From: a virus
DNA: 43,530 nt
Reading direction: 5' to 3' (one strand)
Virus record (IMG/VR): IMGVR_UViG_3300025840_000060
Coordinates: 1-43,530 of that record
Part shown: positions 1-12,000 of the stretch, one piece after another
How positions within the stretch are numbered: the stretch's first letter is position 1
Layout of the letters: every line of letters starts with the position of its first letter
Notes under the pieces: generated by a model
Database searches by the model: none
What the model was told of the DNA's origin: nothing
The model's input: the letters and a program-made list of their open reading frames with translations, nothing else
Program-made: the position numbers and the translations under genes

Positions 1-3000
1 GTTGTGTGCAACATTTGCTGTGCTGATATAATTATACCCATTATCAGCATTAAATCCATCATCAGTGAACCATTCTTTGAAAGTCCCTGGTGCGGCATCA
101 CCGCCGCTTGGTGATGGTCCAGAGCCATCATCTGGCACACCAATTCGGGCATAATTTTTGAAACCGCCGCTAATGTAATTTGGGTATGCGTTCCATATGT
201 CTAAATCTGGTTCAGGCGGGCCACTTGACAAGTAGACAATCAATTGGTCATCACCCCAACCACTAAAGTAATATACGCCTGTGTGTGGAGCAAACATATA
301 TCCTTTTAGTTCATATGAATGCTGACCTTGTCCTGAATTATATTTGTGGAAGGATTTTACAGTTCTATTTACTATTGGTGCAGACCCTGCTGTACGTGTT
401 CGCCATGGCTTCCAAATGTTAGAGTTTGAGAAACTTTTGAAATACGAAGGAGAAATATACAAGTCATGGTACGGCCAATATACGTTGTCAACTTCACGTT
501 TAGAACCCCACCAATCTTCTCCGTGTTTTGCATCTTGTGCAGAGTTGTTATCATCTCTGAGGGCTTTCCAGCCTTTTAATACAGCACCATTTCTATATGC
601 TCTACTTGGTCTATTAGTATCATCACAAGAAGGTCCTGGTGGCACATAGTCATCTGGCTTTTCGCCTACAAATCTTATCACCGCTTGGTTTCTTATTATT
701 GAAGGTCCGTCTGCTGTATCGTCAGCCGCTTCAAAATAATTATATGCATGACTGTAGTCATTAGCATACGAGCCGTTAACATCTCTAAGTGTGTTACCTG
801 CTGTATCTGAAAGTGAAGGTACCATCCATAATGTGATGTATTTGCCTTTATTACAATCTACATTTAATGCTCTAATATAGCCAATGCCATTGAAACCAAA
901 CTCATTGTTTTCGTTAAAGCCTTTGCCTGTCATCTCAGTGGCAAGATCACTATCCCAATCTGACCATTTAACAGAGATATCATCGTCGTTGAGTTCTGAT
1001 ATTAATCTTGTGAATGTTAAATCATTATAGAGTCTTGTTTCGTTGTTTGAAATATTCTCTACATTATCATACGTGTGTAGGCCTTTGTCATTGGTATCAA
1101 ATATAGCATCAACTTGTGTATATCTATTAGCACCAGATGTTAAATTTTGATCTACACCATATCTAGATATTTGATCACCATTTCTGGTTGGAATATCATT
1201 TGCATTGTTCATTGTGGTTTTAAGCAGTCGTGTGTCCGGGTCTGCTAACCAAGCACCTAGATCAAGATGATTGGTCATAACTTTGCTGGATCCAAACAAC
1301 GGCTGTTTACTTTGCCATAAAACATAACCAGTTGCATTACCCCAAGGTTTTGCTTTTATGGTGTCGTTTTCAACATGAGAATTTAGGAATACATCTATAC
1401 TGCCTGATGTTGCTATTTCAACTGTTTTGCTAAAGAAGAATTGCATGTCACCACCGAATCCATATTGATTACTATCAAAAAATGCTTGACAATTTGTTAA
1501 TGTATTAAGCATTAGTTGTGTAGTAAATGATCTCCCGGCATCGGTTGTATTAACTGAGCCAGTTGGATTACTTTTTCCTTCGAGGCCGTCATTCATTTCC
1601 TCAAAGAAATACTGTGTTTCTTTTTCTGTACACACACCTGGTGCAGTTGTGCCAGGAGGCGTAGGATCATCTGGCGTTTCTATTGCTAAACAAGGACCAG
1701 GTGCCTGGGTAATTTTTGCCAGTGTGTTTACAGGTGCGCCACCCTCTACTGTGGGTACAGATTGGAAGCCTAATTGTTGTTCTAATTCGCCACTGCTGAG
1801 TAATCTTGTATTACTCAAACTGTAATTTTGTGTACTTCCTGCAACTGGTATAGGTGTTGCACTTCTAGTCAATGCTGGAAGATCTACAACTAAGGTATCG
1901 TCATCACCAGTACTAGCACTGCCAGTTTCTACAGGATCAAATTGATCTATATAACTATCAACATCATCTGGTGTGAGTATTGCTCCTGATTGGTTAATAG
2001 CATAATCAACTGTTACATTATTCCAGCCTTTTCCAGCCCAACCTGTGTCAGGTATCAATCTTCTTGTGATTGCATTTGGTGGTAATTCTGTAAGCCTGAT
2101 ATATTTTACACGTACAACTGTGCCGTCGTAATCACTGTAAATAGGTGCTGGATTGCCGTCTGCATCAAGTTGATCATAGTTATAACCTGTTATCTGATCA
2201 ACGTATGTGAATGGCTCTGTCCAAAAACATGCAACAAATATATGTTCTGGGCGTAGTAATGTGTTGTCCTCGTCGTTGTCATTTTCATTTGCAACGCCGT
2301 CACTGACCACTTCATCAATTTCTAAATAGTCCCACCACTCTTCATCAAAGAAGAAGTTGTAATCAATTTCTCTATCAACGCCATTGATATCTTCGAATAT
2401 GCCATCCCAAAATGCTTGATTAGAGTCACCTTCTCTTGATCTGCTGTCTGGTTGCAATCCAGTAAGATCTTCTTCTGTATATCTAACACCATTAATTTCG
2501 TATAAACGTCTGTCAACGTTAAATACAGGAGGATTTACAGTAAATCTTCTACTGTATTTGAATCTAGAAATAGGCTTGTCATATGTAAGGTCACTTACAT
2601 CGGGATAGTCTAATGCATCATGGTCGTCACCTGCTTGATAATATCCACTACCGTAACCTAGTGTTTCATTATCTACTGATCCAGGGCCGCCTGATGTAGG
2701 TGCCCATTGACCTGGTGCTAGACCTGGTGTCCATAGAAGGAATTGGCCAAAGCCTGTTTGTGGAACATATATTTCTTCTCCTTCGGCACCACCTGGTAAT
2801 ATACCTCCTGGCTCTCCAATTGGATAATCTATATACGTAGATAGTTTGGCCTGTGTTCCGCTTGGTAATGCTGTAAAGTTTGCTATTCGATCTGAATTAT
2901 TTCCACCTGCTAACGCAAAAGGTTCTGGAATCAATTGAGGGCCTACATAAGCGGCCGGTTCAACTGCTTTTAAGTTTACAATGTTTTTGGTTTTTCTCAA

Positions 3001-6000
3001 TCTAATAGGATCTTTTGGTTCTGTAATCTTATTATCAGAATCAATTGAAGGTAATATCTCATTTCTCCAATAGTAATCTGTTGTGTCATATTGACCAAAA
3101 TCGGCATACCTATTGAGAGTAGCATTAAAATCATGATCTATGTTAGGTGGATTACTCTCATCCAACTTAATATAATAAACATGATTATCTGAATTTTGTA
3201 CTGCTTGGTAAATCAAAAATACATTTTCATTTTTAATTGCACGTAACCTGTATGTAGGAATACTAATAGAATCTGAACCTGCAGTAAACGTCTTTTTATC
3301 AAGCATGTTGTATGTTTGTTGTTTTCTACCAGGCCTCCAAGATCTACTTGAGTTTGCACTACCAGGAATTTGTTTTAGAACTAAATCCTCATTTATATAA
3401 TCTAGGTTATTAGTTTGCATGTAGGTACCAACATGAAACTCCGGCATTGGAGGAATTCTTGGTTCTTGTTTGTCATTTACAATTACACCATCTTTCACAA
3501 TAGTTTCTTCGGGCACATACATTTGTATTTCGTTATCCCAAATATAATTGATATCATCTTTAACATATCTCAATCCGTACACAGGACCTGATTGTATTGG
3601 GCCTTTATAAAAATTAGGATCTATTCTGGATTCATCCTCTGAACCAATTACCATTGAACCAGTAACAGAATTTTCTTGAATGCTATTTAATGCTTCAGTG
3701 CTTAAAACATAAGGCCCGTAATCATGAATTAACGGTGCAGGTGTATCTCCTACAACAGGTATCCACGGACTTTTCAACATTGGAATTTTAAGTTGCATAG
3801 ATGGTAATCCTGTTTTTGGATTAACTGTTGTCATGCTAGTTGGATCTGTGAAACTTTGTTTTAATTTAATAGTTCTGTTTAGGTCGTTTTCCAATGCCTG
3901 TGGATTCAAATAACTAGTTAAATGTTGTTGACTGCCTTTAAGTGTAACAACACCCTGGTCCACAGTACTTAATTGTGGATATAAAATATTTCTACCCATG
4001 TCTCTTTGTACATCAACATCAATACTAATTTGTGTATCACTTGGTAATGCATCTGGGTGTATTACACAAACACTTCCGTCCTCTACAATGCTTACAAATC
4101 TTGGATTAACAATTTCAGCATTGCTTGAATACTTAACAACTGTTTCTGTTAAATCTGTGCTTCTGGTTAATCCTATACTGTTAGTTGAGTTTGCAAAATC
4201 AGCATTTATGTTACCAGATTCATATGGCACACTGCCATTGATTGTTCCTATTTTGTGATCATAGTAAATCTGTGTTGTAGTTGACTTAGCCCAACGATTA
4301 TTAATGTATAATTCTTTTGGTGTAACTTTATTAATGCTGTAAATTTGATTGTATGCTTTTGGACTAGCAAAGTGTACAGCAATGCGTTTTCCATATTCAG
4401 CATATAGAGGCGATATACCATGATCACTTACTGTTTTAATTTTGATTCCTTCAGTGGTAATGGTACCTGACTGGTATCCAAATGTAAACGGAGAAGGAAT
4501 TGTAATATTGCCATTTTCAGAACTTTTAACTCTAAACATACCTTCAAAGTTATTTGCAAATACTCTCACAATATCATTATCGCTTAGTGGAAGATCTGGG
4601 TTGCGTGTAACTAATTTTGTATTGTTTAAGTGTCTAACACTTAAGGCATTACCAGCAACACTATTAGGTCTTGTAATGGTAAAACTTCTTTGTGTGACAT
4701 TGCTAACAATGTGATATCTACCTGTATCACTAGAATAATCTTTATATGATTTTATAACAAATGCTAAATTGTTAATGTTACTTACAACATTAGCATCTTC
4801 GAGCAAAGGCTCATTTATATGGAGCAATGCATTTGTAGGATTTTGTGAATAGCCAATCAGTTTATGAGTTTTTGTAAACAGTGATTGAATTTTAGCAATA
4901 GTTGCTGTGTTTGCATCTGATGGTAAACCAAATTGTGTGTCTACATTGATGCTACCAGTAACCGTTATACTGGTATTTGCAAAACTACCACTAGAGTCAT
5001 CAAGAATATTTTGATCAATTTCAGCATTTCCAAAATTCATATTAGGTGTTGCTGTTGCTGAACCACTGATACTGATTGTTGGTGTGCTAGTAAAGCCTAC
5101 ACCGCCATTCACAACATTTAGTGCTGTAACTTTGGCATTTATTACTGCTTCGCCTGAGAAACCTGTGCCGTCACCGTGTATGGTTACTGCTGGTGCTTGA
5201 GTATATCCAGAGCCAATGTTTGTAACAACTGCTCTCACATTACCTTGTAGAATTGGTACTGCGGTTGCATTTTGTCCGCCTGTGCCTGTGATTGTCACAG
5301 TAGGTAAATTGTTACTTTCATAACCGCTACCACGTTCTAAAATATTGATATTTAATATTTGACCAGTTACTGGGTCAACGTCCATGTCTCTGACTTCTGC
5401 TGTTGCTGTTGTTCCTGAACTAGGTGTAGTAATTGTTACTGTTACTGGATTAGTAGCATTGTAATCGCCGTTACTGTCAGGTCCAGTGTACAAATAATCT
5501 TGTCCTGGGTCGGTAATTGTAAAGCCCACAATTTCAGCATCAAAAATATCTGTACGCACTGTAGCGCCTGTTCCACCACCACCGCCAAGTGACACATTAG
5601 CACGTTGGAAATTGTTGTCAGTGATAATGTTTACGGTGCTTACATTACCTTCTATGTTTGCTGTAATGGTTGCACCTAAGTCTGGTGTTACTGTAACAGT
5701 AGGTGGTTCTGAGTATCCTGAGCCTGCACTTGTAATTGTTAAGTTAGCAATACTAGTTGGGTTAAGAGATACATTACCTGATGTTACTGTAGCAACTACA
5801 GCGTCACGTTGTACTTTAGTACCAATGTTATCTATGATTTGTACAGCATCACCGTTACTGATAGTGCCTATAGACCCGGTTAATTGTACGGTGTTTCCAT
5901 CACTGCTACTTACAATACTAGCACGTAATCCAGACAACACTTGGCTTACAACTGGTTCTGTAGATATAATGTCATAACTGTTAAGAGGACCAATAGATTG

Positions 6001-9000
6001 AATTCTTGCTTCAATCTGCCTTGGTGCCTCAAAGCCTCTAACTTTGCTGGTTGCTTCTCTAATTATTCTTTCGTTGTTCCATACAACAATGTTATCATTT
6101 ACATTTGCGTTTTGTAATGACAACACAAAATCTAAATATTTTCCAGTATTGATTTCGCCAATTTGGTTGCTGTCAATGTATGATATCAAACTGTAATTTG
6201 TAAACAGTGTTACATTGCCACTTTCACTTCTTTCTAGATAGTTTACTTTTTTACTTGCTGTTTCGCTTAATAAATTATCACCTGCAGGAATTAATTCGTA
6301 TACGTTCCAATCTTCGTTTTCTGATTTAGCAACATGTATGTAATCATTTTGTTTTGGCTTGAATATAAAATCATCTCTGTATAAATCACTAATACTTTCT
6401 ACATCAAATGCCAAGAAGTTAACATTCGCTGAGTTTACATAACCAGCATTACTAATTCTAGGATAGTTACTGTCTGTCATGCCAAATATATCAACGTTGG
6501 CTGTAGTTGGCCAAAGTTTGCTGATTTTATCACCTTCTGGTTTCTTCAAGAATCTTGTAGCATCGTCAATATCAAATACTAGTATGTCTTTTGACGATGA
6601 CGGCACAACATCATATGTTCGCTTGATTCCTACTCTAGGGGCAATACCTTCTTTAGCAGTTACTTTGATTCTCACTTTAGAATTAGGTAGATCACCAACA
6701 AAATTTTCAGTGAAAGTTAGTGTAGGTCTTTCTATAATTTGTATTACAGCATTTTCATCTAACGCATAATAAGTGTCACGTTGTTGTTCGTTTGCATCAT
6801 AATCTCCTGGTGGATTAACTTTTGCTGTTAATACAGAATCAGGTAACAGACTAATATCATTAAAAGTAATACTGTTTGTAGCCAATGTAAACACATTACC
6901 ATTTGAAACTAATGTACCATCTGAAGTGTATGTGCTAGGCGAATTATAAATTCTCACATTGTTTACAAAAACTTCAACGTATTTGTATTGGCTGTTGTCG
7001 CCTTTAACTAAATTAGATGGATCTATGTTTTGAGCACTATTAAATGCTAAAGATACACTGTTATTAACTAATTCAAATGCATTGTTGTCTGCATCAGCAA
7101 TATTACTTGTATTAAGTGATGGATATTCTGCAAGTGTTGTAATTGAAAAATTAGAACCTTCGTCAAATGTCCAGTATATATCTAAAGGATTATTCGGATC
7201 AACTCTAGGTACATTTGCATCATCAACTTCCACAACTATATCATTTGCTGTAGTTGTATAAGTAGGATCTTCGTTTGCTAATGCGCCAACAAGACTAAAT
7301 TTTTGTTGAGGTTGATATCTAGCATTAGTTATTCCAATGTTTGCGCCGTCTACCACAGTAAAATCACTACCTGATAAAGTAATAATATCTTTTGCAACTA
7401 AATCAATTACAGATGCGTTTGCATCAAGGTCTGTATAGTTTGTTATGCTACTTGCTGTGACATTAACGTTCAGACTAGTATTACTGTTAATTGCACTTGC
7501 AATATTTGCACCAGTAACGTTTGAAGTACCGTCTGAATGTGTAACAGTAAGCCTAACAGTGCTTTCAGAAACATGATCTGTGATCTCAAATTCTGTAGAA
7601 GTTGTGTCAGTAATGTATGTATTACCAATTGCTAATGCTTTGTCAAGCACAGTTTCTACTTCATTGATTAATACATTTGAAGCAACTACTCTTGCGGCTA
7701 ATGCAGTTGGGTCATCATAACCTGAACCAGACTCCGTTACAATAATACTGTCTAATTTGTTATTGCTGTTTAACTTAGCAACTGCTGTTGCACGTTTTCC
7801 TTTAGGATTACTAGGCATTGATATTTCAATCTCTGGTAATCTTTCGTAATTGTATCTTGCTTCGAACACATCTATGCGTTCAATACAATTAGTTGTACTT
7901 TGTGGATAATCTAATTTTATTAATTGACTATTCTGTTTGAAGTCTGTTTTGTATAATTTAAGTTCAATGTTTTGCTTGTTTTTTGTATTACCAAAATCGC
8001 CTACACGTAATGCCCATTCGTCGTATACAGTAATGTTGCCTTGGACAATACTGTTACTGTTAGCCAAACGTGTTAAACTTTCCTTAGTACCTTTATTCTG
8101 AATCATGCCTTGATAGAATTCAAACTGTTGTTCATCAAGCACATCAAGTTCTGTTAGATAACTTTTTTCTTGGTAGCCAAACAATGCTCTACTTTGTTCG
8201 TATAGTTGTTTTTCAACAGGCACAAATCCTAATTCATGATAGCGACCTAAACTTTCCGCCATATTATCTAAGTTTGGTCTAAGTTCGTCACCATCAATTA
8301 TAAAGCCTTCTGAAAAGAATTTACCTGTCCAGTTCTTTGTTCTGTTTGCTTTGATCTTGATTCTCTTATGTCTTTGATCATATAAATTATCAAAGATTAC
8401 ATCAGCAAACACAGTTTGATTATCAAACACTAGTGCATGTTCAATTTCTTTTGTGAACAACATGCAACCATAAATTTGTTGTCCTAGCGGAGGAATAATT
8501 TCTATTTGAGACCCTTCTCTATTAATTTGGCATTTACCAGGATCAACAACTGCGCCTGTTTGATCTATGATAGAAAATTGATCTCTGTCAGTCCTATTAA
8601 TCTTAGCAATAAAACCTCGAGGAGCAGTAAACAACAAACGTTTTGCAAGTGGTGATAATTCAATGGTATTACCTATTTCCCATTTACCTGTTGTCCAAAA
8701 CAAAAATTGTTTGCCAGCATACATCCAGTCATTGACATCATTGATAGCACCGTCAAATTCTCCAAAGTCAAAACCTTCCTGATTATTATAAGCACCTAGG
8801 CCTATTAATAAGTCAAAAACTTCTTGTATAGTTTCAAATTCTGTATCATAGTATACTCTAACTGGTACTGATTTTCTAACTTGATACAATGCCGCTTCTG
8901 CACCATTTTTCTGTGGTAATTTACTTAATGTATTCCAATACTGTGGATCAAAATTTGTACCAGATGTAACATTTAGTTTTGCTCTAAAGTAACTTCTATT

Positions 9001-12000
9001 ATACTCAACTATTGTGCCTTTAGGATAACTTTGTTCTGGTGCCCATTTAACATGTGGTGCTGGTTCGCCACCAACAGAAATTAACGATTTAGGACTCTTA
9101 GGATCAACTGGTAATACATTAAAGTATCCTCTGTTTTTATCGTACCCTCTTACAATATACCCACCAGCACTTTTTTCAATAATAATGCCGCTATAAAAAT
9201 TCCTTGATTTATAATTACTACTATGTAGGTTGACATTTATATTCTCTTGTGGTATAATTAAACTTGTAGCATTACCGTCATTACTATATTGGTCTGTTCT
9301 AGCAACCATGGTGTCTTTATCAATGAAGCCACTCATTCTCTGTGCTAAATTGGTATTCAGGGTTCTCATTTTAGTTGCAAAGTCATCTACAATGCTGAGA
9401 TTTTGAAACTTTAACCATGTGTATATAAATTGTGTATAACCAATTGCTGTTATGAAATTTTTATTTTGATCTAGTTCGCCATGTATATGGAATTCCGTTG
9501 GATCATAAAACTTCCAAAACTCTCCAGTATTTTTATTGAGAATATATTCTTTGTTACAACTAGGCCTTGTTAAAGAAATTGGATTACTAAAGAAAGTAGC
9601 AAACAATCCTGGTTTGGATAATAGCAGTGCCTCCGACATTGCAAAAGGAAATTCTTCTGTGTTCCTCCACGCATACTCTGCTGGACTGCAATCACCAAAT
9701 GACCATTTACCAGAAATACCGGTTGTGCTAACCACTGAAGTATTTAATGTGCTTCTTATATAATAATCAGCATCTTGATTTATATACCCATTATTTTTGT
9801 TATTGTCTGTTTCATCTATAACTACTTCTAATATAGCTCTGTAGCCATCACCTTGTATAGTTGCTAATGCTTCAGTGTAACCTGAGCCGGAATTTGTGAT
9901 TGTAATTGCTTGTATAGCACCATCAACAATAGTTGCAGTAGCAGTAGCACCACTTCCGTTGCCAGTAATTGCAACTGTTGCGTTAGTGTACTGCCCACCT
10001 TTGTTTTTGATTTTTATTTCTTTTATTAAACCTGTATCAGGAGCATTTGAATAAAAACAATTTTGATAAACATTATTACCTGAAGTTCCTTGCCCTGAAC
10101 TTCCGCCTACATGGAAAGGGAAAACAGGTTTGTTGTTTTCATCTACTGTGGCAACATAAAATCTAATAGGTGTATTCGGTGATTCTGGTGTACGTGCATA
10201 TCTAACATTATATTCATCAACATACTCGTCACCACTGCCGGCAGTTGGTTCCCAGTCTTCTATAAATTGACCAGTGTAAGCACCACCTGGACCAGATTGT
10301 CTTGTACCTGATCTCACTGCCCATTTAGATTTAATTCTCACAATACTGTTTGAGTCTATACCTTGAGCACCACCGTATCCATATGGACCATAAATAGGCA
10401 GACCATCTAATGCCCAACCTACTATTGGGGAGTGTTCAGTTGTACTCCACTCAGTTAATCCTGCTACACGTGGACTAAAGACATGATAGTGTAAAATGCC
10501 GTCCTCAACACTTGCATGACCTGAATCCGGATCATGATTTTTTGTAACAGTTGAGTAATGCCATTCACCTTCGCCTTTCCAACTTTCTTCTGATTTAATA
10601 TTGTATACCGGTATACCATTTACTGCCACAGCAACAGGACCCTTGCCTTGCTTTTGTGAATTGCCTGTAGGAGGTATATTTGCTAAATCTCTTTTTGGAA
10701 TAGTGTAACTTACAGCATCAAATTCAATTGACTCGCCATCTAGTGTGGCGTGTCCAGAATGTTCGTAGTGTAACCCGTCTAGTGTATGATTAGGTATAGT
10801 ATGACTTTGTACATACAAATTACCGCTATCTAGTGAAACTGATACACCGTCGTTTCTAGCAAATGATGTTACTTGAATATCTGTAAGGGCATTTACAAAT
10901 TCGTTATTCCATTGCTTTGTTAGTGTTGTGGTATCTGTAGAAATAATATCAGCAGGTGCAATCAAGTCGCCGTTGCTGTCAACTGGAATTACTTCATGCA
11001 GTCCAATTCTTCTAAAGGGGTTGTTCTTCTTGAACGCATCATTGTGAATATTTGCTCTAGGGCCTTTTCTTATTATGCCTTGCTCTAAATCATTCCATAA
11101 TTTTTCATTGGTAGGAGAATAATCTATAATAGGACTTACTTTGTTTGTATCGCCCGAAGCATACAAAGCATATTCGCTGTCCCACCATATAGGCTTTTCT
11201 GTAAAGCCTAACATTTCCCATGGATGAGTATTTGGTTTAATGGTATCGTAGTAATACAAATAGAAGCCTTTCCAATGCCCTGGTATTAAACCTGTATTTG
11301 CATAGTTCCATGTAAATTTATTATTTTCATCATAGAATTCATTGACTGTACCATCGAGATTATTTCTCTGCAACCAACTAGAGTATGAACTTATCATCAA
11401 GTCATTGAACTCTTTATACTCTAATGATGTTTTTCTAAATTCGCCATTTTGTGAACTAAACACACTATGTTCTGGCATGCTGTTATTAGTTCTAAACTCT
11501 GCTTTAGCACTGTTAAATATTCTCTTTTCAAATTCTAATAACAAGTCATCACGTAAGTCTCCCTTGATAGGTGTCTCACTTCCGTCATGGCCTATAATAA
11601 CCTTTAAGGGTTGAGAGAAACTCTTGTCTATTGTAATTTCAGGTTTGAACAGTGGATATAATCCCATTGTGCTTGGAGTAGGAGGACATTGAGCACTATC
11701 TCTTTCTGCATCGTATAACTTAAATAAAACAGTATCACCAGAACTCAAATTAACACTGTCTTGTATTGTAATGGTTAAAGGTTCAAACGAACTTATTACA
11801 TAATCGTGATCAACAGTTAATAATTTTTGATTTAGAAATACCAATAAACTGTGTTCAAGTTTGTCTAGGTCTGCATCATATACACTTGTAAATGTCTTAT
11901 CTGCAGGCGTACTTGGAATGCCAACTAAAAATTCTTCTTCTTTGTAATTGTCACCATATGGCAAAATATATGTTCTATTAAATACATCTCTGCCTACTTT

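Noticed and set aside
3998-6769. Several plus-strand open frames opposite the giant protein (for example 3998-4258, 4442-4714, 5612-5977, 6479-6769)
   Set aside because: They are mirror frames of the giant minus-strand gene, with hydrophobic, Ser/Thr/Val-rich composition and no ribosome sites.
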